The translations under genes were made by a program, and so were the position numbers. Under the pieces are notes generated by a model. That model was given only the letters and a program-made list of their open reading frames with translations. It did not search any database and was not told the origin of the DNA. 64,000 bases of DNA from Candidatus Opimibacter skivensis (lineage in GTDB: Bacteria; Bacteroidota; Bacteroidia; Chitinophagales; Saprospiraceae): positions 1-64,000 of the forward strand of contig JADKGY010000001.1 in the NCBI GenBank assembly GCA_016722045.1, written 5' to 3'. Of this stretch, positions 56,059 through 64,000 are shown piece by piece (the first letter of the stretch is position 1; the number at the start of each line of letters is the position of its first letter).

Positions 56059-56889
56059 CTATTCAACCTTAGTAGTTGTTTTCGAAAAGGTGACAGAAGA
56101 GAAGGAGATAGATATGTCTTTGATGTTCATCACAAAAGAAAACTCTAATCTGGTTTCATATAACCGATTATTCTTTATGGCCAGATCATACACTATTTTT
56201 CCAGAGCCCGTTCCGTGGACTTCTAAATCTTGATCTTTTATTGAGAGATCCATTCTTATTTTTTGATCTATGTTGAAATAGGCCAATTCATTTGTTATTG
56301 AATCCAGTCTGTACGTATTAATCAATTCCATTGATATACTTTTGTCGCTGGAGATTGGAAAAATTACAGGCGTCATTTTTTCAAAGCTTTCACCTGGTTT
56401 AAGCTTTTTATCAGGGAAAATATTTTGCTGGGTTAATTGTTCCATACCTTTAGACAGGAGTGATTTCAACTCCTCATTAGATGTGCCTGTGATCGAATCA
56501 ATCATGATCTGGATGTTTTTCGTTCCCGTCCCATAGATGATGACTCCTTCCATCGGATTTACTCCGCTCGAGTCTGTGCTTGAAGTAACTTCAAGGATTT
56601 CGGATTTCATTCTGAAACGTTTGTTTTTCTGAAGATCGAAAGTTTGCATTTTGGATTTGGTCATCGATTTTTTTTTGAGGATGATTGGGGTCGTTATGCC
56701 TTGCTCCTTTAGTTTTTCAAGAAAATCTTTATTTCCTGAATAAGTAACATTAGTAGTTGTCTCATCTTCAATGGTTGTCCAATAAATTTTATTTGGTTTT
56801 AATTCTGGTTTAAAATAAATTTTTTGTCCGTATAGACTGATATTTATCAATTGCAATGTGCAGATGATCCCAATAAATGCTTGATTCAT
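56059..56889 (-). CDS. exported DUF6263-like protein
   Basis: 276 residues from the ATG at 56889, which gives a signal peptide (AFIGIICTLQLINISLYGQ). The longer frame back to 57012 is the shadow of another gene. The body is beta-rich and polar: 'PELKPNKIYWTTIEDETTT', 'KSKMQTFDLQKNKRFRMKSE', 'LLSKGMEQLTQQNIFPDK', 'LKPGESFEKMTPVIFPI' and a repeated strand region to the end. This pattern resembles the Bacteroidota DUF6263 family, whose function is unknown. Probably periplasmic. Confidence 0.6.
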   Translation of the reverse strand: MNQAFIGIICTLQLINISLYGQKIYFKPELKPNKIYWTTIEDETTTNVTYSGNKDFLEKLKEQGITTPIILKKKSMTKSKMQTFDLQKNKRFRMKSEILEVTSSTDSSGVNPMEGVIIYGTGTKNIQIMIDSITGTSNEELKSLLSKGMEQLTQQNIFPDKKLKPGESFEKMTPVIFPISSDKSISMELINTYRLDSITNELAYFNIDQKIRMDLSIKDQDLEVHGTGSGKIVYDLAIKNNRLYETRLEFSFVMNIKDISISFSSVTFSKTTTKVE

Positions 56890-56971
56890 TTTCTTTTTGT
56901 CATTTAACCTTTTAGCGTATTCCATTTTTTTAGTAATCAAGACCATTAAAATTATTTCTGTGATTTGAGGA

Positions 56972-57240
56972 TTATTTCTTGCCAATTTTCTTATTTCCCC
57001 TGATTTGCCCAAAGGCTATTACTCCAATGATCAACGGCAGTGAGAGTTTATACAATTGCCTCGTATCACCGGAATAGGAATACGAAATGAAAACGGCTAT
57101 CATGGACAGGATACAAAAAACAATCCAATGAACTGCATCGATATCTTGAAACTTTCACTTTGATTTTTATTCCTAAAAAGACGGATTCCAAAGAAAAGTA
57201 AGACAGCTAAAACAATTGGAATGAAGAATAACAGTTTCAT
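56972..57240 (-). pseudogene. small membrane protein with a single-base frameshift
   Basis: ATG at 57240: MKLLFFIPIVLAVLLFFGIRLF (first membrane helix) and NKNQSESFK. One A is missing near 57143; restored, it reads DIDAVHWIVFCILSMIAVFI (second helix), then 'SGDTRQLYKLSLPLIIGVIAFG' (third helix) and a basic end NKKIGKK, stop at 56972. About 89 residues, not otherwise recognised. No other gene occupies this stretch. Confidence 0.45.
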
Positions 57241-57373
57241 AGGGAATGATTTGATTTGTAGTCAATTTTTCATTTGTATTCCGTTTACCTTTTCTGCTGC
57301 TAGTGCTACTGCCACTTCTGAACTAGCTGAGTCTACAATAAACACAGATATTCTTCAATGACTAAAACTAATG

Positions 57374-58295
57374 TTAGCTTCCGTATTTCGTTAATTTTTC
57401 TGTGAAGAGGATTTCACCTTTTTTATCTTCTCCCAGGATGAAAAACAATCCGTTTTCAAGATGTCTGATATCGATTTTCTGGAGTTCTTGAAATGCTTGT
57501 TGTTGTATCCGAACTTTCCCAAGGATATCAACGACCAATACTTTTTTTAAGCAATGGGTTTTCACTTTTTAAGCTAACGAAATCAGGAGAAGGATTGGGA
57601 AATATAGAAGGTTTTGGATTAAGTGCTTCATCTATGGCTGTTACGCCTTCGATATAATCGCAATCAACCTGATTGTAACTTAAATTAATCAGGCCAATGT
57701 TAGAATCTTCATAGCAGCGAAAATAATAGGAAGGAAAATCAAATGGCTGGAGTACAGTATGGTCATGAAAAAGATGCGAATTGATTGAGCCTATTCCTTC
57801 GATGACCCTCATTTCAGCAAACTCTCCAGCCTCAAATAGGCTTGGAAATCGAATATCCTGGAAAGCCAGTGAAGATCCATTAAATTCGATCTCACCTATT
57901 GAATCGACAATGAAAGGGTAGGGGCTTAATCCGCCGAAATACATCTCCAGTGTGTCCCCCACAGTCGCATTAAAATCATACAATAATGTACCACCCAAAT
58001 ATTTGTCATATCCAAATACAACGTGGTTTTCTTCAAAGACATATAAAAACTCATTAAAAGTATCTATAGACCCTGGAGCTGTGCCAAACAACGTCGTGGA
58101 TAAAATCTTCTTGTAGATGGTATTGCCTATTAGCGTATCCTCACTTAAAACTTCAAGTGTAGTAAGGCCACTTCCGATCATTGAGCTGAACTGATAATGC
58201 CATTTAGCCCCAATGGGGAACCAACTAACCTGGCAATAACATGGCAGAAACAGAAGTAGATTAAAAATGGAAAGTACTATTTTATTCATTTTCAT
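57374..58295 (-). CDS. secreted protein with T9SS type A sorting domain (one frameshift in the sorting domain)
   Basis: Signal peptide NKIVLSIFNLLLFLPCYCQ. The mature ~190 residues are beta-rich ('WFPIGAKWHYQFSSMIGSG', 'NTIYKKILSTTLFGTAPG', 'VDSIGEIEFNGSSLAFQDI', 'EGIGSINSHLFHDHTVLQPF'), a common pattern in Bacteroidota secreted proteins. The sorting domain begins 'SIFPNPSPDFVSLKSENP'. An A-run of seven near 57550 should be six, which joins it to LKKVLVVDILGKVRIQQQA and 'LENGLFFILGEDKKGE'. About 306 residues in all. The ATG overlaps the end of the upstream frame (58282). Confidence 0.65.
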
Positions 58296-58684
58296 TTTGT
58301 GGCAGTTGATGGATCTGGTTCCAGGCCGTCAGGAATTTGATCCACAAATCTTTGTACGAAGCGCTGTTCTCCAAATTTACTTTATTCCAGGCATCAATGC
58401 TATAGGCCATATTCATCAATTGTTCGAAAACATTAACCTCCCGCACAGTCCAAGGTAAGGCTTCTCCACATTGTTAGCAACTGCTTTCTTAGCCGTATTT
58501 CTTGTCTGTCACCTTTATTGTTTACAACAATTGCGATTTGCTTTTTATGTTTTAAAATTAGAGATGCTGCTTTGTCGCTTGGAGATTTGATTTCAATAAT
58601 ATCAATCGGTATTGCAATATTAATGTCGTCAGACGCCAGATAAATTTTAATAAGATATGGATAGTCAATTATAATTTTGTCCAC
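58282..58684 (-). pseudogene. unrecognised protein fragment, frameshifted
   Basis: A GTG at 58684 opens 83 codons (VDKIIIDYPYLIKIYLASDD, 'KHKKQIAIVVNNKGDRQEIRLRK') that run off frame near 58466. In another frame coding sense continues as GEALPWTVREVNVFEQLMN, 'AYSIDAWNKVNLENSASYKDL', 'HQLPQNENE' to a stop at 58282, overlapping the next ATG by 14 bases. In the first frame, coding-like sense also extends upstream (APPVDTKWGAPLTQPS) to a TAG near 58742. The family is unknown; it may be the tail of a longer lost gene. Confidence 0.35.
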
Positions 58685-58833
58685 GCTCGGTTGTGTGAGA
58701 GGCGCACCCCATTTTGTATCAACAGGCGGGGCCGCCTACTCGATTATCTGCAGCGCTTCTGCCCGTCCAAGTTGTCCGATTGAAATATGCGCACAATTAT
58801 TTCAAAACGATTTGCAAAAGATAGGGTTATAAT

Positions 58834-60503
58834 TTAGTTCACAATTATAATTCTACTTCTACTATTTATTAAACCATTACATTTCAGAAAATAGATTCCT
58901 TGTTTCAAATCAGGCAGATCAATACTTGTTTTATTGGTGTTTTTAAAAAATTCTTTCGAAAAAAGAATTTGACCAAAAGCATTAAACAATTCTACTGTGT
59001 AGTTTTCTTTTGCAAAATATTCTATTTCTAAAGTGCCTGAACCAGCTATTGGATTGGGATAAACAGAAAATATTTCATTGCTTATTTCTTGAAATCCTGT
59101 AGCTAAAGAACACAATGAAGGAACAGTTGGGTTTAATTCAATTTCATTGCCGGGTGTAAGTGTCTGAGATGTAAAAGCAGAGTATGTGGGTTCGTAGAAT
59201 GGAGAACGAAAAACGGTATTTAAAGTTGGCGTTGTTCCTTGTGTCATTGGCCCTGCATTGTTGACTGGGTTTGTATATCGCCATTTTACTGTTGATGTGC
59301 TGTCTATCTCGAAGAGTTCACCTTTCGGTCCATTGGTAATAATAAATGAACCATTGGTTAATGGATAAACGCCTCCAATATTTGATGCATAAAATGAGGT
59401 TGGAGGGGTTGCAGTATATGTCCAAAAGCAGACTCCGGCAAATAAGGAGTTGTGGTTCCAATGGTAAATGGATTGCCTGCCTGCGAAATATCCACGATGT
59501 CAATGGACGTATAATTACCTCCAGGTCGGTTAACGCCATTGTTAAAGACTAAAACTTTTCCTGCATTTGGAAAGCCCGATTTTATAAATGAAGCGTGATG
59601 CTGTTTAAATAATTTATGGTCTCCCGCAACGCCTCTGCCATAAGTGATTGGGTTTCCCCAGCGGTATAATAAGTCACCACCCTTTCCTGCATTTCCTCCT
59701 GAGTGACTGGCAGCTTCTGCTGTGGTTGTTGAATGGTCAATGATCCAGAATTCTTCAAAGCTGTGAGAACTTAATAATATCCGGTTATTTGCTGAATCAA
59801 AATCAATAGAGTTAATATGCAGCCAATCTGAGTTTGTCGGAGGTCCTTGCAAGACATAATTTACATTCAATAATTCGGGATGTTGGTTGACTGCTCCGAA
59901 ATTATCTTTCGTATTATCAAAATCCTGAACTAAGTGATCCCAGGCTTTCCATTCCCAAATGATATTGGCTGAGTTGGTGCCGATGGGTTGCAGTTCAATT
60001 ATTTTTTCACTCCATACTTCCTGATTGCTTAACAAAGAGGTTACCGCAGGATTTTTTCCTGCCTGCAGAGCTTGTGAACTTATTTTTCTTTCCCATACAA
60101 TGGCCAGAACATTTCCATTAGGCAATACAATTGCATCGTGGTGTTGACATTGATTGATGTCTGAAATGATATACGACCAGAGTAAGCTTCCGCCCCAACT
60201 ATACTTTTCCAAAATGCCTCCTTTTCCACCGCCCATTCCAAAAGAAGATGATGCAGATAATCCGGTTCTGAACAAATCACCATTGGGTAATAATGAAACC
60301 GAAAGCCCCGGTTTATAATTGCTGCTCCATTGATTTATTTTTCTGCCGCATTTGTCCACCAGATAGGTTTGATTGCTTGATATGCCCGAAAACAAAACAT
60401 AACCATCCGTATTCAGATTGTCATATTGGGTTACACCTATGGTTGACTGAGCTAATAAATTAACGCTTGCTAAAATTGCCAGAAAAAATGCCAGTCCCTT
60501 CAT
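58834..60503 (-). CDS. arylsulfotransferase-like secreted protein with T9SS type A sorting domain (one frameshift)
   Basis: Signal peptide FFLAILASVNLLAQ. The mature part is a propeller typical of the arylsulfotransferase-2 family: 'TYLVDKCGRKINQW', 'QHHDAIVLPNGNVLAIVWE', 'WEWKAWDHLVQDFD', 'DWLHINSIDFDSANNRILLSS', 'YRWGNPITYG', 'LFKQHHASFI'. His residues in HHDA and HHAS are the conserved positions. A T is missing near 59432; restored, the frame continues FWTYTATPPTSFYASNIGG to the segment from 59247 and a type A sorting domain (YPNPIAGSGTLEI, 'LFNAFGQILF', 'GIYFLKCNG'). About 555 residues. Its ATG overlaps the YHYH gene by four bases. Confidence 0.75.
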
Positions 60504-61789
60504 TTTGTTACCATAAATTTAGTAGTGAAAGATCTGTTGTTACTTGTAATTTTTAAATAGTAAATGCCAGATGATAGGGAACTCGTGCTAAAAGCATAGT
60601 ATCTGTTCGTATTTACATCATTGCTATAAATTAATTCACCTGACTGACTGAAAATTTCTCCTTTAAGAATACTTGTAAAATCATTGGATTTCAAAACGAA
60701 ATTAATAACATCGGAAGCCGGATTGGGAAAAACAACAATATCCATTATTGTTTCAATTTCATTTACACCAGTTGTAGATGGAATGTAATTTGTTACGGGT
60801 TCGGAGATGGTTACAAATCCTGAATTGGGGCCCATATTTCCATCCGTTTGAATAATTTTACCATAAAATGTTTGCCCGATGGCATAGGGATAAACAGGGG
60901 TTAAAGTAGAATCGAGTGTTACAAAATATGCGTAAATGCCCAACGGATATTCAGGTGTAATGCAAAATCTGCCATTGTGGTCGTCCAGGTCACCGAGCCC
61001 TGCTACATATTCAAAGTCTTCCTGATATCCACCTAAAGGAACTGTTTCGAATGAAGGTCCATAAAACGCAGGCGCCAATACTATTCCGTTAGGCAAAGTA
61101 GTTCTGTCAGCCATAGTTCTCATCCGATAGCTGCTTTTCATTCTTTTAATAGCACCTGTTCCATTGGTATTGGTGTAAGCATAGCAACCATAAACCGGAA
61201 ATCCGTCAAAGGCAAAACCGATAATTGGAGAATGATTTAAACTGTCTGTCTGGTCATAAACACAGGAAGGACTTTGATGTGTATGATATTCGTGAGATTG
61301 ATTAGGATGACCCCAACAGCTATCAAAAGTTTCTGCTAATAAATGTTCCCAGTAAAAAGCATTTTGAAACCATGTTGCATCGTTGTTATAACTTTTAGCG
61401 TCAAGTGGATTGTAAATTGAAACACCATTTACCCAAACTCCGATATGACCGTAAGGTGGTTTTTTTGGAGTTCCTGTATTTTGTGTTGGATTTAATCTGA
61501 ACCGAAATGTGTAACCCATACTGTCAGGAAACCAAGGATTGTTTGGCCACCAGTCAACTTGCCCCATGCCGGAACCTGCATTAACCGGAATATAATCAGC
61601 AAGGTCATTTGTTTTTACATAAACACTTGTTGTAGAATATAGAACCTGTTTTACATTGGAGGTGTAACCCAGGTAACCTGTTGCTCCAGTGGTATTTAAT
61701 TTCCACGAAGTAATCAGCGGATTCATTTGAGCATCGCAAACAGTAATTACCGACAAACTTAGTGTAATTAGAGTAATTAATATTTTCAT
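60500..61789 (-). CDS. YHYH domain protein with T9SS type A sorting domain
   Basis: 429 residues with a signal peptide (ITLITLSLSVITVCDAQ). The YHYH domain (~60-250) shows 'SIYNPLDAKSYNN', 'EYHTHQSPSC' near 168, 'PIIGFAFDGFPVYGCY', and 'FEYVAGLGDLDDHNGRFCITPEYP'. The final ~75 residues (VFPNPASDVINFV, 'GEIFSQSGELIYS', 'SGIYYLKITSN') are a type A sorting domain. The stop overlaps the arylsulfotransferase-like ATG by four bases, so both are one operon and probably act together outside the cell. Confidence 0.88.
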   Translation of the reverse strand: MKILITLITLSLSVITVCDAQMNPLITSWKLNTTGATGYLGYTSNVKQVLYSTTSVYVKTNDLADYIPVNAGSGMGQVDWWPNNPWFPDSMGYTFRFRLNPTQNTGTPKKPPYGHIGVWVNGVSIYNPLDAKSYNNDATWFQNAFYWEHLLAETFDSCWGHPNQSHEYHTHQSPSCVYDQTDSLNHSPIIGFAFDGFPVYGCYAYTNTNGTGAIKRMKSSYRMRTMADRTTLPNGIVLAPAFYGPSFETVPLGGYQEDFEYVAGLGDLDDHNGRFCITPEYPLGIYAYFVTLDSTLTPVYPYAIGQTFYGKIIQTDGNMGPNSGFVTISEPVTNYIPSTTGVNEIETIMDIVVFPNPASDVINFVLKSNDFTSILKGEIFSQSGELIYSNDVNTNRYYAFSTSSLSSGIYYLKITSNNRSFTTKFMVTK

Positions 61790-62218
61790 TTCAATTTTTT
61801 ATTAATTGGTTTTGAGTAAGACGATTTTCAAGCTCATTGGTTTAATTGGAGTGTAAGATTTTTTAGAATGAATGGTTGTGGTGCCGTTTATTAGAGTTGC
61901 AGATAACTTCTAATATACCCATGTTTATTGCGTATAATCTCTTGTATGTGATTGCTTATTGCGTATGATTTCAATATTTCAAACGAATTACGCAAGTGTC
62001 TGCCTTTGATATTCCCCATGTCAGTTTTTGCCCCAACCAATACTCCGTAATCTCAGTCCTAAAGGGAAAACTGTTGCCACTGCTACTGCTACTGCCATTG
62101 CTCTCCTTTTATGTTTAACTAAGGCAGGGGCAAGCCGCTGCCAATACATTTCATTTGCTACTTACTCTATGTTCTATTCTCTTTGCTCCCTGCTCCCTGC
62201 CCCCTGCTCCATGCACTT
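61790..62218. other. intergenic stretch
   Basis: AT-rich at first, with two near-copies of 'ttgcgtat.at' (61925-61975), then low-complexity 'tgctactgctactgcc' and 'ctccctgctccctgcccc' runs (62085-62210). No gene or hairpin repeat seen. Confidence 0.45.
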
Positions 62219-63943
62219 TCACCAACCTAAATAATAATCAGCATCAAGCCACTCAGGCCACGCCAATTTAAAATGATCCTGTAACATTCTCTCTGCTACA
62301 CATAGCGCACCTTCCACCCAACCTTGCTGCGCAGAATAAGCCTCACCACAAATGAACACGTTCTCTGTGGGCATCGGCTTACGCATATATTCCATCACCT
62401 CCTTCACGACATACCCCGCTTTCCATGCATGATAGCCACCTCCAAAGGGATCCAGTGTCCAGTCTTTAAACCAGGTGATGTACGGATCCGGTATTTTTCG
62501 CAAGCCATGTAATTCTCTCAGTTGATGCATCGCTTCATTGACCATGATCTGTGTAGCCTGTACATCGGCATATTGATTCAGGTCATCGTGTGTGGCTATC
62601 GATGTCTGTTTTGCTTTGAATAGTTGAGGATGTTTTGCCAGTCCTTCCCAAAATGTGACAGTGCTCATATCATTATAACTTCCGAGCATCAACGAATGTC
62701 CATTCGAAGGATCAGTGCCGAAATAATAACACTGACGCATCGGAAGATCAGTGATGGAGTGCCCATATTTTTCGCCAAGTGTACGCCACCAGGGATACTC
62801 AAATCCCATCAGGATTTTATAAGATGGTTCCATGATCACGGCATCCATCATAGATTGAAGCTTCAATTGCGCATTGAGATCAAAAAAGAAATTGTACTGA
62901 TCCAGCAATTCAAGTGACCTGTATGGCATCGCCAGGATGATCTTATTCGCATTGACTTTCCATTTTGTTTTTGATGGAAGATTTATAAATGTAAGTTCAT
63001 ATCTGTATTTCTTTTCCGGCGATGAATAGCCGAATGTGATGAGTTTATTTTCAGACCAGATATTCGCCCCATCATTTTTCAAATAGGCATCAGCCAGTGC
63101 ATAAGCTATTTTATCAAAACCTCCTTCGATCGTTTTGTATTGCGATCCGGCATTCGAAAAATCGCCGACCATATATGGAAATGCTTCGGCGGCATTCCAG
63201 TTGATCGTATTCGAATAATATCCACCTGCATCGGCGAGGAAATTATAGCCTTCCTGTGAGATCCTGTCTTTGATCAGATTCCAGAAACCGATCTCGTATA
63301 CTTTTTTCCCGTAGTAAGGACCTCTGAATTGGTATGTAAGATTTGGTTTGACGATATCCCAATCTCTGCTCGTCAGTGTAAATGTGTATTCGTATTTCGA
63401 TGGATTCGTGACCTTGTCTCCATAATTTTTTGTGAACCATGGATCAGCGACGAGAACTTCATAAACGATCCTATTGAAAAGTTGATCGGCGCTGAAGCCA
63501 AGATCCTTTTTGTTGAGTATGTAGCGTGTCTTTAGTTTCTTGCCTTTTTGCTGGGCTTCAGTCCATGCGTTTATTTTTAATCTTTGTTTACGGAGATAGG
63601 CGATCAGGTTGCCGCTATCGCCCATAGGGAAATCAATATGGGTGATTTCATTTTTGAATATTTTCTCAATGAGTGTCGCTACGATCTCATGCGAAGACAT
63701 GTAGCGCATGCCGCCGAGTTCGCCGATGACATTCATGCCGGGGAGTTTTACAGAATGTAGTCTGCCGCCGATACGATCACTCATTTCAAAGATCTGGACC
63801 TGGCTGGCCGGAAGTGGAAGGTGATTTCCATTCTGTGTAGTCAATCTATATGCAGAGTAAAGACCTGAAGTACCAGCGCCGACGATGGCTACTTCTGTGG
63901 AAAGTTGTTCCTGAAATGTATTGTTTAGTTTAAGAGACTCCAT
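62219..63943 (-). CDS. flavin-containing amine oxidase
   Basis: 574 residues, ATG at 63943. The dinucleotide-binding motif VGAGTSGLYSAYR (residues 21-33) is followed by the acidic end of strand 2 (IFEMSDRIGGRL, ~50-60) and 'GELGGMRYM' as in flavin monoamine oxidases. The C-terminal FAD-binding block is 'NVFICGEAYSAQQGWVEGAL' (~530-550). A 'GGYHAWKAG' segment (~500) lies where related enzymes have aromatic cage residues. No signal peptide, so probably cytosolic or peripherally membrane-bound. Substrate not predictable; amino acid or polyamine oxidation with release of hydrogen peroxide is typical of the family. Confidence 0.85.
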   Translation of the reverse strand: MESLKLNNTFQEQLSTEVAIVGAGTSGLYSAYRLTTQNGNHLPLPASQVQIFEMSDRIGGRLHSVKLPGMNVIGELGGMRYMSSHEIVATLIEKIFKNEITHIDFPMGDSGNLIAYLRKQRLKINAWTEAQQKGKKLKTRYILNKKDLGFSADQLFNRIVYEVLVADPWFTKNYGDKVTNPSKYEYTFTLTSRDWDIVKPNLTYQFRGPYYGKKVYEIGFWNLIKDRISQEGYNFLADAGGYYSNTINWNAAEAFPYMVGDFSNAGSQYKTIEGGFDKIAYALADAYLKNDGANIWSENKLITFGYSSPEKKYRYELTFINLPSKTKWKVNANKIILAMPYRSLELLDQYNFFFDLNAQLKLQSMMDAVIMEPSYKILMGFEYPWWRTLGEKYGHSITDLPMRQCYYFGTDPSNGHSLMLGSYNDMSTVTFWEGLAKHPQLFKAKQTSIATHDDLNQYADVQATQIMVNEAMHQLRELHGLRKIPDPYITWFKDWTLDPFGGGYHAWKAGYVVKEVMEYMRKPMPTENVFICGEAYSAQQGWVEGALCVAERMLQDHFKLAWPEWLDADYYLGW

Positions 63944-64000
63944 GAGGGTAGAGATATATCACGAAGCAATTTAAACAAAAAATGAGGACGCGGATTTAAT

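Noticed and set aside
56890..57012. N-terminal extension of the DUF6263-like gene
   Set aside because: It lacks a signal peptide and overlaps the tail of the small membrane protein read in another frame; the ATG at 56889 gives a clean signal peptide.

Overview
The window looks like a chromosomal segment of a Bacteroidota bacterium, probably close to Saprospiria or Chitinophagia. Support: type IX secretion (T9SS) C-terminal sorting domains of both type A and type B, a PorP/SprF-like partner next to a giant PKD adhesin, GEVED, CotH, YHYH and BNR secreted proteins, a LytS/LytTR pair, and AT-rich intergenic DNA. The lineage is inferred; no rRNA or tRNA gene was found.

Layout. 1-3.3 kb: small unknown genes, a DUF5675-like protein and a decayed ~377-codon gene. 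3.3-9.8 kb: a PorP/SprF-like protein followed by a 1.8 kresidue PKD adhesin with a type B sorting domain. 9.8-14.7 kb: a conflict/defence remnant (MNT-HEPN remnant plus a shattered TOTE-type primase-helicase) bracketed by two ~300 bp direct repeats. 14.7-18.4 kb: a HigBA-like toxin-antitoxin locus with a palindromic operator, two tandem paralogs of unknown function and a broken secreted protein. 18.5-32.1 kb: three BNR/sortilin-like propeller proteins and a periplasmic TPR protein. 32.9-44.9 kb: a two-gene surface operon, a trimeric head-repeat fibre with an S74 chaperone end followed by a 2797-residue adhesin with an internal ADAMTS-like protease. 45.1-48.9 kb: a divergent propeller histidine kinase and LytTR regulator. 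49.5-62 kb: LprI-like, CotH, M16 peptidase, a DUF6263-like protein, small unknowns, an arylsulfotransferase-like protein and a YHYH protein. 62.2-63.9 kb: a flavin amine oxidase.

Two things stand out. First, nearly every intergenic gap in the middle of the window and beyond carries a structured repeat made of consecutive hairpins. Both arms of the hairpins change together between copies (for example cgtag/ctacg to cttag/ctaag), which is covariation within one window. No transposase is present. Second, about two dozen indels, mostly single bases in mononucleotide runs, and one in-frame stop break accessory genes in clusters, while about 36 kb of long genes is uninterrupted. This is either real decay or local consensus error; reads would decide.

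How the genes may work together: most products are exported and many are T9SS cargo, so the segment reads as a cell-surface and secretion region interrupted by a small degenerate conflict and toxin-antitoxin region. The sensor kinase pair faces the fibre/protease operon and is a plausible but unproven regulator of it.
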